From Pseudomonas flavescens (GTDB lineage Bacteria > Pseudomonadota > Gammaproteobacteria > Pseudomonadales > Pseudomonadaceae), in NCBI RefSeq assembly GCF_013408425.1, contig NZ_JACBYV010000001.1:3162001-3226000 (forward strand): DNA of 64,000 nt, written 5' to 3'. The stretch's first letter is position 1. Each line of letters starts with the position of its first letter. This document shows, piece after piece, positions 9,811-17,292 of the stretch. The position numbers and the translations under genes were made by a program. The notes beneath the pieces were generated by a model. The model saw nothing but the letters and a program-made list of their open reading frames with translations, made no database searches and was not told the origin of the DNA.

Positions 9811-10089
9811 ATGGCTGAACCACGCAGCCCGGTCATTCGTTTCCCCAGACGGCAAAGCCCCATTCCCAAAATCTGCCCACCACCCCCTCGCGATACCCAG
9901 GGTGACGCCGAGCTGCGTGCCAGTTTGCTGGCCGACGTATTCGACGAACTGATCCGCAAGAAAGGCGAACACCCCGAGGGCCTGCTAGTGCACGCCGCAG
10001 CGCTGTTCGCAAAGGACCTGCTCGAAGAGATGGTGGTGCTCTATCGCCAGGCGCTGTGCGAGGCGCAAGGAGGTAGTGGCCATGTTTAG
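9811..10089 (+). CDS. Hypothetical 92-residue protein
   Basis: The start ATG at 9811 is preceded by an ideal AGGAGG six bases upstream, which supports translation. The N-terminal third is basic and proline-rich (SPVIRFPRRQSPIPKICPPPP), and the rest looks helical and acidic (ELRASLLADVFDELIRKKG, then LFAKDLLEEMVVLYRQAL). No membrane segment, signal peptide or metal motif is seen. I do not recognise the family. It stands alone, with the kdp promoter on one side and an apparently empty stretch on the other. Confidence 0.65.
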   Translation: MAEPRSPVIRFPRRQSPIPKICPPPPRDTQGDAELRASLLADVFDELIRKKGEHPEGLLVHAAALFAKDLLEEMVVLYRQALCEAQGGSGHV

Positions 10090-10523
10090 CGGAGGAGAAA
10101 AGACCATCCCCTCTACAACAGCCACTACGGCCTGTCGATCTAGCTGAGCAGTAAGTCACTGCGTTCAAGCTCGGCGATTCAGCAGAGAAAATGAGACGTC
10201 AAACAGCGGCAGCGTGCCCTGATATGAGCCGGCGGCCTGGCTCCAGATGCAATGAGGTGCCGTGGTTATGTCTGATCGTTAAATTATCGCTGTCATGGTC
10301 GGCAACGACTATGACAGTGATGCTCACAAGAACGTGGGCGGTTGGACTCTCTTCCAGGCAAGGCGTGGAACCCTAGACCGCGGAGCGCTCATAGATACGG
10401 GCAGCAAGGGCTGTTGAATCTAGAGCTGAAAATGCCCTGTGAAAACGATCTTTCTGTTAAGAGAAATGCCATGCCCCCAGCGTTACCAGGCAGTCCGACG
10501 AGCGCCATTGACCCCGGGCCTGC
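10090..10523. other. Gene-poor intergenic stretch
   Basis: Short open frames occur, but none has a ribosome-binding site, consistent codon bias or recognisable protein content. Base composition is visibly more AT-rich than the flanking kdp operon. I see no convincing RNA gene, repeat or terminator. Confidence 0.4.
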
Positions 10524-10820
10524 TCACTTGCCATCAGCAACGAAACAACGAAAGTCAACTTCCAGAGAACACTCATAGATATCCCTGATGAAATCCTGCA
10601 TCTGATGTGAGCTCATGTTCTCGGCCATGGACGCTCGGTCGACCCAGTACGTGCTCAATATCCACTCGGGCGACCTCGAAAATCTACGCGTATACAAGCA
10701 ATTCAGGCATCCTGCCGAACGTGAAAGAACAGCAGCCCCCATGGCTAATTGATCTTCGACTTTCTTCGAGTCCACTTCCCTGGCTCTGATCTTTACAGTC
10801 GTCACGGCTTCAATGGTCAT
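10524..10820 (-). CDS. Putative antibiotic-biosynthesis-monooxygenase (ABM) domain protein
   Basis: A 98-residue protein. The pattern of an N-terminal strand TTVKIRAREV, a helix with EDQLAMGAAVLSRSAGCLNCLYTR, then SPEWILSTYWVDRASMAEN and a C-terminal strand, resembles the dimeric alpha/beta-barrel ABM fold (heme oxygenase or quinol monooxygenase-like), where a helix ends in a GCL segment and the next strand ends in a W. The start has AAGGAGATGATGCC immediately upstream. The cysteine pair GCLNC is unusual and could be reactive or metal-binding. Function is inferred from fold resemblance only. It stands alone upstream of nothing obvious on its strand. Confidence 0.55.
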   Translation of the reverse strand: MTIEAVTTVKIRAREVDSKKVEDQLAMGAAVLSRSAGCLNCLYTRRFSRSPEWILSTYWVDRASMAENMSSHQMQDFIRDIYECSLEVDFRCFVADGK

Positions 10821-11112
10821 GGCATCATCTCCTTAGCATTAGCACGGCATATCGAGATAAATGGTTCGACATAGGGCGATCGCGAACAGACGCCCAACTT
10901 GGCAAGAACTTCGAGTTCCTCAAGACAAACAACCAGCGAGTGATCCTTATCTTCCAGCAACGCGTTAGGGCGACACGGACAAAACGAACATTGGAGTGGC
11001 GAGTTTCAACTCTGCGTCGCCGGATTCAACAGGCAGGGGTGTATACGAGGGGATCCGATCACAATTGGGCGGCCCCGATAACAGAGAGCGCGGAAATCGA
11101 AGCCCGCGAGCT

Positions 11113-12525
11113 TTAGCTGAATTCGGGATCCATCGCCTCTTTCGTGCCGACGTGACCAACCGCCAAGGTGAAGCCAAAGGTATTGATCCCATCCTGGCTG
11201 CTGGCGAACACTTCGCCGCTGTGCATGGTGGCCACGGCCTTCACTATCGACAGCCCCAGCCCATGGTGCGTATCACTTCTGGAACGTGAGCAGTCCACCC
11301 GATAAAACCGCTCGAACAGACGCTTCAAGTGCTCCTCAGCTATTGGCTCTCCATGGTTGGCGACGGCAACGACGGCCATGTTGACCTGCATCCGTATGGA
11401 AACCGTTACCGTAGTGCCAGGAGTCGCATGCCTGGCGCTATTGTCCAGAAGGTTGGCCAGCGAACGATGGAACAGCCGGCGGTCGATGCACGCGCTGCCA
11501 TCGCCCTCGATGACGACCACATTCCTGTTTTCCTGGAAGAGAGGCTCCACGTATTCGACGGTCTTGTACGCCTCCTCACTCAAGGAGACTTCCTTGAGCT
11601 GCGTTGCGTGTTCCCCAGACTGCGCGTGAGAGAGAAAAAGCATATCGTTGACGATAGAGGTCATTCTCTCGAGTTCTTCCAGATTGGACTCCAGCAACTC
11701 CACGAGCTCATGGGTCTCTCGCTCGCGCGAGAGGGCCAATTGCGTTTGGCCGATGAGATTGGTTAGCGGCGTTCTCAATTCGTGAGCGACATCGGCATTG
11801 AAACTTTCCAGTTGCATCCACGCGATCTCCTGCCGTTCGAGGACGCCATTGAACGAAGCAGCCAGGTTCTTCAATTCCTGAGGAAGAATGGATGCATCCA
11901 ACCGCTGCCCATACTTTCCTGGCGCGAGGCGCTGCGCTTGATCACTGAGACTGCTGACCGGTCGCATTCCGATTTTGGAAATGAAGTAACCTAACAAAGC
12001 CACCAATACAACGCCGAAGACACTGATGAACAGAAGCGCACGGGTGAACTCGCTCAACGTCCCCATATACGGGGTTGAGTCTATTGCGACAACGAACCTG
12101 AGCGCAGGGCGATCGCCACGAGCCGGGATATCCGAGATCAGCAGGTAAAGCGCGCAGGACTCCTCGCGTAGACCTGGCACCTGACTGAAACCGCCTGGCA
12201 GAGCGGCTAAATCAACATCGGCAACTGGCATGCCGCCCACTCGGTATGACGAGTCTTCACTCAATATCCAGTATTGAACCCGCCCGCCTTCCGCAGCAGA
12301 CAAGTCGGTCACCTTAGTCGCGATGGCCTGCCAGCCATCATGATTGGTGCGAGCACTTATCCAGGGCTTCATGAGCGACTCCCTGAACAACAGCTCGTTA
12401 TGCATCTGACTCTGCAGCGACTGGTGAAGCGACATTCGCAAGGAAATACCGAACACCGAAGCGATCAACACGGAGGCAACGGCAAACATCAAAGCCAGGC
12501 GGCCAGATACTGAGTTCTTGATCAT
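11113..12525 (-). CDS. Copper/heavy-metal-type sensor histidine kinase (CopS/CusS-like)
   Basis: A 470-residue membrane kinase. There are membrane helices at about residues 10-30 and 162-184 enclosing a periplasmic sensor domain of about 130 residues. A HAMP region follows (GMRPVSSLSDQAQRL), then HisKA with His248 in NADVAHELRTPL and an ATPase domain (N box NLLDNSARHA, G box HHGLGLSIV). The layout matches the heavy-metal sensor kinase family. It begins 11 bases after the stop of the regulator gene, so the two form an operon. The regulator's promoter region contains CinR/CopR-type boxes, which supports copper as the signal. Codon use is less GC-biased than in the kdp genes. Confidence 0.85.
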   Translation of the reverse strand: MIKNSVSGRLALMFAVASVLIASVFGISLRMSLHQSLQSQMHNELLFRESLMKPWISARTNHDGWQAIATKVTDLSAAEGGRVQYWILSEDSSYRVGGMPVADVDLAALPGGFSQVPGLREESCALYLLISDIPARGDRPALRFVVAIDSTPYMGTLSEFTRALLFISVFGVVLVALLGYFISKIGMRPVSSLSDQAQRLAPGKYGQRLDASILPQELKNLAASFNGVLERQEIAWMQLESFNADVAHELRTPLTNLIGQTQLALSRERETHELVELLESNLEELERMTSIVNDMLFLSHAQSGEHATQLKEVSLSEEAYKTVEYVEPLFQENRNVVVIEGDGSACIDRRLFHRSLANLLDNSARHATPGTTVTVSIRMQVNMAVVAVANHGEPIAEEHLKRLFERFYRVDCSRSRSDTHHGLGLSIVKAVATMHSGEVFASSQDGINTFGFTLAVGHVGTKEAMDPEFS

Positions 12526-12536
12526 CGGATATAACT

Positions 12537-13229
12537 CTAAGCGGACTGACGCTCTGGACGTACTTCGAGAACATAACCCATGCCTCGAACGGTATGCAGC
12601 AGCTTCATTTCATAGGGAGCATCAACCTTGGCTCTGAGCCGTTTTATTGCAACTTCGACGACGTTTGCATCGCTGTCGAAGTTCATGTCCCAGATCTGCT
12701 CCGCAATCATCATTTTCGAGAGAATCTGCCCTTGATGCCTGGCCAGAAGACTCAACAAGGAAAATTCCTTGGCTGTCAGTTCCAGGCGCTCGCCCGCCCG
12801 CGATACTTTCCTCGCCAATAGATCAAGATGCAGATCATGTATCTGCAACTGGGTAATATCGGCCCCATCGCTCGGCCGTCGACGCAGCAGGGCCTGGATA
12901 CGTGCAACGAGTTCTATCAGGGAAAATGGTTTAGGCAGATAGTCGTCCGCACCATGTCTCAGGCCTTTCACTCGTTCGTCCACCGAGCCTCGCGCAGACA
13001 ACATCAGGACGGGAGTCTGTTTGCTCATGCGTAGACTTTCGAGAACGCTGTAACCATCCATACCGGGAAGCATTACATCCAGAACGACTGCATCGTAGTC
13101 ATATTCGAGTGCAAGGTGCAGGCCTACGGTTCCCGAGGACGCAACGTCAACGGTAAAGCCCAGTTCACTGAACGCTCTATTTATATACGAGGACGTTTTT
13201 TCCTCATCTTCGACCAGCAGTAGCCTCAT
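12537..13229 (-). CDS. Copper/heavy-metal-type response regulator (CopR/CinR-like)
   Basis: A 230-residue OmpR-type regulator starting MRLLLVEDEEKT. Asp51 in VVLDVMLPGMDG is the phospho-acceptor and KPF the switch lysine. The winged-helix part carries LTAKEFSLLSLLARHQGQ and the recognition segment NVVEVAIKRLRAKVD, typical of the CopR/CusR/IrlR group. A GTG three codons upstream (13238) is in frame, but the ATG at 13229 with GGGTGAG just before it matches the family start. It forms an operon with the downstream kinase and is divergent from a DUF2790 gene. Two boxes at 13308-13357 suggest that it controls both directions. Confidence 0.88.
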   Translation of the reverse strand: MRLLLVEDEEKTSSYINRAFSELGFTVDVASSGTVGLHLALEYDYDAVVLDVMLPGMDGYSVLESLRMSKQTPVLMLSARGSVDERVKGLRHGADDYLPKPFSLIELVARIQALLRRRPSDGADITQLQIHDLHLDLLARKVSRAGERLELTAKEFSLLSLLARHQGQILSKMMIAEQIWDMNFDSDANVVEVAIKRLRAKVDAPYEMKLLHTVRGMGYVLEVRPERQSA

Positions 13230-13307
13230 GTATCTCACCCGTCTGGCCTAGGCCAATATGTCTGCATTCATCATACGATTGGCGACCAACAGAACGCTGA
13301 CGCCTGG

Positions 13308-13323
13308 CTGACATTTCTGTCAG
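13308..13323. promoter_or_regulatory. CinR/CopR-type box 1
   Basis: CTGACATTTCTGTCAG is a perfect inverted repeat with 6-base arms and a 4-base centre. It fits the start of the TGACA-N4-TGTNAT motif known for copper-responsive CinR/CopR regulators in Pseudomonas, differing only at the last position (TGTCAG). It lies 78 bases upstream of the response regulator start and 145 upstream of the DUF2790 start. Confidence 0.65.
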
Positions 13324-13342
13324 AAACCAACTAAATCCTTCC

Positions 13343-13357
13343 TGACAAAAATGTTAT
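13343..13357. promoter_or_regulatory. CinR/CopR-type box 2
   Basis: TGACAAAAATGTTAT fits TGACA-N4-TGTNAT exactly. It starts 34 bases after the TGACA of box 1, close to three helical turns, so two regulator dimers could bind one face of the DNA. It lies between the divergent regulator and DUF2790 genes. Confidence 0.7.
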
Positions 13358-13468
13358 TCACTGGTCATGCAAGTGACAGCGGATCATTTCTACTCTCATA
13401 TCCAGCCAGGCATTTCTCATCTGGCAGACCTGACTTTAATAACTTCCTCCGATAATGAGAGACCGCAT

Positions 13469-13729
13469 ATGAAAACCATCGCAATCGCTTTTGTCGCTCT
13501 GCTCCCTTTCACTGTCGCAATGGCTGAAAATCGCGCCACGCACAATTCCAGCGACAACCAGTACCGATATGGCATGAACCTGAACATAGCCAGGGTTATT
13601 TCCATTACTGACACGGCCAAGACTTGCGGTCTCGTACCGGTGACCATGAACTATGAGGATGACCAGGGAGAGCGTCATAGTCTGCGTTACAATCAACTCA
13701 ACGCGGGCCCTGGGTGTCCAGACAATTGA
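13469..13729 (+). CDS. DUF2790 family small secreted protein
   Basis: An 86-residue protein with a Sec signal peptide (MKTIAIAFVALLPFTVAMA, cleavage after AMA) and a mature domain carrying the DUF2790 pattern: YRYGMNLNIARVISITDTAKTCG, VTMNYEDDQG and a second cysteine near the C-terminus (GPGCPDN). The two cysteines may form a disulfide. The family is largely confined to Pseudomonas, and several members lie beside copper-type regulators. Here the gene is divergent from such a regulator with two CinR/CopR-type boxes between them, so metal-induced expression is likely. The ATG at 13469 is chosen over an upstream frame extension to 13367 because it gives the signal peptide. Confidence 0.85.
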   Translation: MKTIAIAFVALLPFTVAMAENRATHNSSDNQYRYGMNLNIARVISITDTAKTCGLVPVTMNYEDDQGERHSLRYNQLNAGPGCPDN

Positions 13730-14234
13730 GTCGAACACGTCGTGTCGATAAGCGCTGACTTTTCGCCTCAACCTTTTAAATCCTCCGGATTGACTTGCGC
13801 TCACTCGGATGATGTTTGCAAGGCCGCTGTTGAACTCCAGCCCAGGCAAAGGACTGCCATCAGCCATCTCCAGTGGTCAGGTTTCAACTAACCGGCCCAA
13901 TTGGTCACGCGGATGACCTCCGGGCGGCCATTTGCAGAGCGCTACCCGGCATCAGCAGCCCAAGATGCGCCTGCAAGCGCTTCACGATATCCGCGCCCAT
14001 CGCTACGGCCCGCGCCCACAGGCCGTTAGCAGATGCTGGATCACGACCACTCGCCTAGGCAAGGCAATTCGCTCGCGCCAAAACCGACCGAGCTCACTGG
14101 GCTGCCAGGACGGTACATGGCATGCCTCACAAGCCCACTCGGCTACCATTGGTCGTGGACCGGAAAACAGAAAATTGGCGGTAGATCATTGCCGGTGGGA
14201 TACTTCTCGGCCTCCCGCTAGAGGACGCACGACG
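13730..14234. other. Intergenic stretch of about 500 bases without a recognised gene
   Basis: Several frames are open across this stretch, including one continuous with the downstream kinase, but none gives recognisable protein or has a ribosome-binding site. No obvious terminator with a T-run follows the DUF2790 gene. The right end must contain the kinase promoter. Confidence 0.4.
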
Positions 14235-15365
14235 ATGCGTACATTCCTTTCCCGCTTCAGCGAACGCGCGCTGGACGTCATGTCCGCCGGCGCTCCCGTC
14301 GAGCCGCTGCTCAGAGAGTTCGCGGTATCGCTGCAGGCGGAGCTCCCCGGTACGGTGATCGGCATCAACGTGCTGGACAAACCTGGGAATACGTTTCGTC
14401 TGTCGGTCTTCCCCGGCCTGCCGCTGGAGTTCAGCAACAGCCTGGTCAACAACCGCATTACCGGTAAGCGAGGCTCTTGCGGCATGGCCATAATGACCGG
14501 CCGTATCGTCGAAGTGCCCGAGGTGGCGAGCGACGAGCGGTTCTCGGCCGAGTGGAAGGAGCTGTTTCGCCAACATGGCCTCGAGGCCATGCTTTCCATA
14601 CCCGCGATGAGCATCGAGGGCCTGGTGCAAGGCAGCCTCGCCGTCATCCATCCGCTGGGGTCGCCACCCAACCCGGATCAGCGGGCCTTCCTGCAACTGG
14701 CGTCAGCATTGTGCGCCAAGATCTGCATCTACAGCCGCACCCAGGAGTCCACGCAGATCCTGATCGGCGAGATGGACCATCGAATGAGAAATCTCTTCGC
14801 GACCATCGGCGGTGTGGCCATCATGACGATGAGGGGCCACCCGGAACCTCGGCAATTCCGAAAGGTGCTCGATGAACGGCTGGTGATGATGCAGCGCGCT
14901 CATTCCCTGGCGATGGATGCCCAGGAAGTGGAGCTCTCCACGCTACTGCACAACGTGCTTTCGCCCTACTGCGCGGACTACGACATTCTGTTTTCCGGCC
15001 CCCCTATCGTGCTTGCGGGTGAAGCCGCATCGGCCTTGGCGCTGGTGATCCACGAGCTGGCGACCAATGCAGCCAAATATGGCGCCTTGTCGCAGCCTGG
15101 CGGAGTGCTGCACGTGCGCTGGGCGACGGAGCATGGCATGGCGGGCGCTATCTTCACGCTCAACTGGGCGGAAAGCAACGGGCCTGCCGTGAAGCCGCCT
15201 TCGCGCAAGGGCTACGGGACGACCATGATCACCGGCAGCCTGCGCAACGCATTCGACGGCGCCGCCGAGTTGTCTTACGAGGCGTCAGGTTTCACCTGCA
15301 GGATCACGGCACCACTGACCAGCAGGCTGGGCCGGGAGAAAGAGCTGGAGAGCCTGGCGCTCTGA
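14235..15365 (+). CDS. GAF-domain sensor histidine kinase of the HWE/HisKA_2 type
   Basis: A 376-residue soluble kinase. Residues 20-165 form a GAF-like domain with GKRGSCGMAIMTGRIVEVPEVASD, a pattern frequent in GAF sensors. The phospho-acceptor region is EMDHRMRNLFATI with His182, the HRxxN box of HWE/HisKA_2 kinases. An ATPase domain follows with VIHELATNAAKYGALS and a C-terminal GYGTTMI element. The frame extends upstream to 13932, but the ATG at 14235 gives the normal domain start. The gene is tail-to-tail (6 bases apart) with a single-domain response regulator, a likely partner. HWE kinases often serve light, stress or general-stress pathways; the ligand here is unknown. Confidence 0.87.
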   Translation: MRTFLSRFSERALDVMSAGAPVEPLLREFAVSLQAELPGTVIGINVLDKPGNTFRLSVFPGLPLEFSNSLVNNRITGKRGSCGMAIMTGRIVEVPEVASDERFSAEWKELFRQHGLEAMLSIPAMSIEGLVQGSLAVIHPLGSPPNPDQRAFLQLASALCAKICIYSRTQESTQILIGEMDHRMRNLFATIGGVAIMTMRGHPEPRQFRKVLDERLVMMQRAHSLAMDAQEVELSTLLHNVLSPYCADYDILFSGPPIVLAGEAASALALVIHELATNAAKYGALSQPGGVLHVRWATEHGMAGAIFTLNWAESNGPAVKPPSRKGYGTTMITGSLRNAFDGAAELSYEASGFTCRITAPLTSRLGREKELESLAL

Positions 15366-15371
15366 GCTCTG

Positions 15372-15728
15372 TCAGCGTTCGACGCAATGCTCCACGGCGT
15401 CGTACAGCACGTCCAGCTTCCAGGGTTTGGGAATGAAGACCGAGTTTTCCGGCATCTGCTGGGCCGTTACCTGCATATGGCCGGATGTCAGTATCACCGG
15501 CAACTCGGGCCAGCGAACCCAGACGATTTCAGCCAGCTCCCAGCCGTCCAGATGCCCCGGCATGCGAATGTCGCTCAGCAACAGGTCCACGGCCTTGTGC
15601 TCCAAGTGCCCCAGAGCCTCGTCAGCCGATGCACACTGAATCACGTCCAGGCTCAACGGAGAGATCAGCTCGACGAGAAGATCACGAAGGATCTGTTCAT
15701 CCTCGGCGAGCAGTACGGTGAAGGTCAT
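15372..15728 (-). CDS. Single-domain response regulator
   Basis: A 118-residue stand-alone receiver. The acidic cluster EDE occurs at residues 9-11, the phospho-acceptor Asp in LLLSDIRMPG and the switch lysine in FIPKPW. There is no output domain. The KPW in place of KPF/KPY is typical of receivers found with HWE kinases. It converges with the HWE kinase gene and may be its phosphate sink or relay partner. The opposite orientation means separate promoters. Confidence 0.87.
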   Translation of the reverse strand: MTFTVLLAEDEQILRDLLVELISPLSLDVIQCASADEALGHLEHKAVDLLLSDIRMPGHLDGWELAEIVWVRWPELPVILTSGHMQVTAQQMPENSVFIPKPWKLDVLYDAVEHCVER

Positions 15729-15888
15729 GTGCTTGGCCCGTTTTTATTCGATAGAAATTAGGGTACGCATGCAGCGGGACGTCTCATAAAGTGGACGGGT
15801 GGTCACCCGCCGCGAATCGGGCCACGGGGCCGCTGCGCTGGGACGTGCAGGCAGTCATCGATCCGCCCGGTGGTCACGGGTTTAGCCT

Positions 15889-15915
15889 GAACCTCGTGCC
15901 CCTGCCCTGCTCAGA
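15889..15915 (+). promoter_or_regulatory. AlgU/RpoE-type promoter of the acidic small-protein gene
   Basis: GAACCT at 15889-15894, a 16-base spacer, and TCAGA at 15911-15915 match the AlgU (sigma-22/RpoE) consensus GAACTT-N16/17-TCnnA with one change in the -35. The same layout occurs upstream of the second acidic gene at 36784-36757, which makes chance less likely. Confidence 0.6.
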
Positions 15916-15920
15916 TTCGA

Positions 15921-15942
15921 TGAGGCCAACTCTTTGGCCTCA
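15921..15942 (+). promoter_or_regulatory. 5' leader hairpin (9-4-9)
   Basis: TGAGGCCAA, four loop bases (CTCT) and TTGGCCTCA form a perfect 9-bp stem. It starts five bases after the -10 element, so it would be the extreme 5' end of the mRNA. The ribosome-binding site CGAGGT follows directly. It may act as an mRNA-stabilising 5' stem or as an operator at the transcription start. Confidence 0.6.
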
Positions 15943-15958
15943 TTCGAGGTACACCGCC

Positions 15959-16273
15959 ATGAAAGTTATCAATCTGAAAGATGGCACGGCTCATTATCAG
16001 GGCAACCCGGGCTACGCCGCCCCCAAGGCGTTCGCAGACGGCTCCCGCCAGCAATGGCAGCTGCAGGCGGTAGGTCAGACGCATATGCAGATGCAGCGCC
16101 CGGGGGAAGAGCTTGGCGACGAAGAGGATGAAGAGCTGGACCCCGGCACCGGTACCGAAAGCGAGCCCACCTCGCTGCCGGACGAGGCCCCCGCAGTGGA
16201 GCCTGAAGACTTCGACGGCAATAGGTCCGAGCTGGATATAAAGCGAGCTCAGGCTTCAAGCAGGCCGATGTAA
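15959..16273 (+). CDS. Small acidic, probably disordered protein under an AlgU-like promoter
   Basis: A 104-residue protein of no family I recognise. The N-terminal part MKVINLKDGTAHYQGNPGYA is followed by a Gln-rich segment and a strongly acidic, Pro/Glu-rich half (EELGDEEDEELDPGTGTESEP, then DEAPAVEPEDFDGN). It has no cysteine, signal peptide or membrane helix, and is probably largely disordered. The ATG at 15959 follows GAGG by nine bases. An in-frame extension to 15791 would run through the promoter and hairpin and is rejected. A well-formed terminator follows. A second gene at 36490-36714 shares its leader design and acidic character, which suggests an envelope- or osmotic-stress protein. 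Function unknown. Confidence 0.75.
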   Translation: MKVINLKDGTAHYQGNPGYAAPKAFADGSRQQWQLQAVGQTHMQMQRPGEELGDEEDEELDPGTGTESEPTSLPDEAPAVEPEDFDGNRSELDIKRAQASSRPM

Positions 16274-16292
16274 CGCAGGCGAGTCAGTAGAG

Positions 16293-16318
16293 AGCCCGGC
16301 CCGGTTGCCGGGCTTTTT
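16293..16318 (+). terminator. Rho-independent terminator after the acidic protein gene
   Basis: AGCCCGGC, six loop bases and GCCGGGCT form an 8-bp GC-rich stem followed by a run of T. It lies 20 bases after the stop of the acidic protein gene. Confidence 0.88.
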
Positions 16319-16560
16319 CGTTCATGGCCGGCGGCAAGTGAGTATTCGCATGAAAACCGTCAGGCGTTCGCATCGGCCGCCGCCATTCAGCCGCACGCAA
16401 AACCGACAGGCTTCCGCATGGTTCGTCACTAGGGGCTTCGGCCTCTGCAGTGCTTCACCCAGTATGCGCACAGCGCCAAGCAGGCGTTCAGAACTGACTC
16501 TAAAATCGACTAGCCGTTAGCGGCCCCTCATGATCGGCTGCTCTTGGCCGGTTTCTGCCT

Positions 16561-17043
16561 GTGGCCGACCGGCTGGATTCGGCTCACCAGCACAGCGCAG
16601 GCGCTGGCAGCGCAAATGATGAAGCCATAGGGAAAAGCCGAGCCGGTAATACCAGCAAGATTCATCTGGCAGTGGACGCCCATGGCTTACCCATCGAGTT
16701 TGAAATCACGGGAGGCCAAATCAATGACTGTACTCAGGCACCCGCATTGATTTCCAAACTCCCGGCGGCAGAAACCATCGTTGCGGATAAGGGCTATGAC
16801 AGCGAGAGAATCCGAGAGCAGGTTGAGCGACAAGGGGCAAAGGCCGTGATCCCGAGCAAGCGTAACTCTGTGAAAGGCAACGCGGATCTGGACAGAGGTC
16901 TGTACCGAAATCGCCACCTGGTGGAAAACGCCTTCGCCCGGCTGAAGCACTACCGGGCGGTGGCCTCTCGATTCGACAAGCTCAAGAGAAATTACGAGAG
17001 CGCGGTGGCAATGGCCTGTGCCTTTTTATGGTTGCCCATGTAA
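16561..17043 (+). pseudogene. IS5-family transposase, 5'-truncated
   Basis: About 160 codons match the C-terminal two-thirds of an IS5-group DDE transposase. The segment opens at RLDSAHQHSAGAG, with the first catalytic Asp and an apparent loss of the usual TVVR. Then come KIHLAVDAHGLPIEFEITGG, the second Asp in IVADKGYDS, the catalytic Glu in HLVENAFARLKHYR, and the normal terminus AFLWLPM. The N-terminal third, including the DNA-binding region, is absent, so no functional start exists. No intact terminal inverted repeats were found. It is a relic of an insertion between the acidic gene's terminator and the FNT gene. Confidence 0.85.
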
Positions 17044-17292
17044 CGGCAGCAGGCCCTGGCATGCAGTGCGGGGCATGGCCTTCAGTTTGTTCTTCGCCCA
17101 GCGGCGCGAGGCGCAGTGCGTAGCGTTTCGATTGGCGCGTGATATCGAATGGGCACAGCGCTCTGCTGACGAACGCGCCACCAACATTGACCAGGCATTG
17201 CTGGTGCGCGCCGGCATCAGTGCGACGCCTTCGAAGACTCGACTTCGAGAAAAGCGGCCACCGACCTTGAGGCCTTTGGCGATCTTGCACGG

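Noticed and set aside
13932..14234. N-terminal extension of the HWE kinase frame
   Set aside because: The extension is not protein-like for the family, and the GAF domain begins just after the ATG at 14235.
16320..16560. Possible 5' half of the IS5 transposase or a dispersed intergenic element
   Set aside because: No frame encodes the missing N-terminal region. Words such as GTTAGCGGCCCC resemble Pseudomonas intergenic repeats but give too little to define an element.
17044..17292. Possible extra gene between the IS5 fragment and the FNT gene
   Set aside because: The open frames have no start signal, domain or codon bias; probably debris around the insertion.
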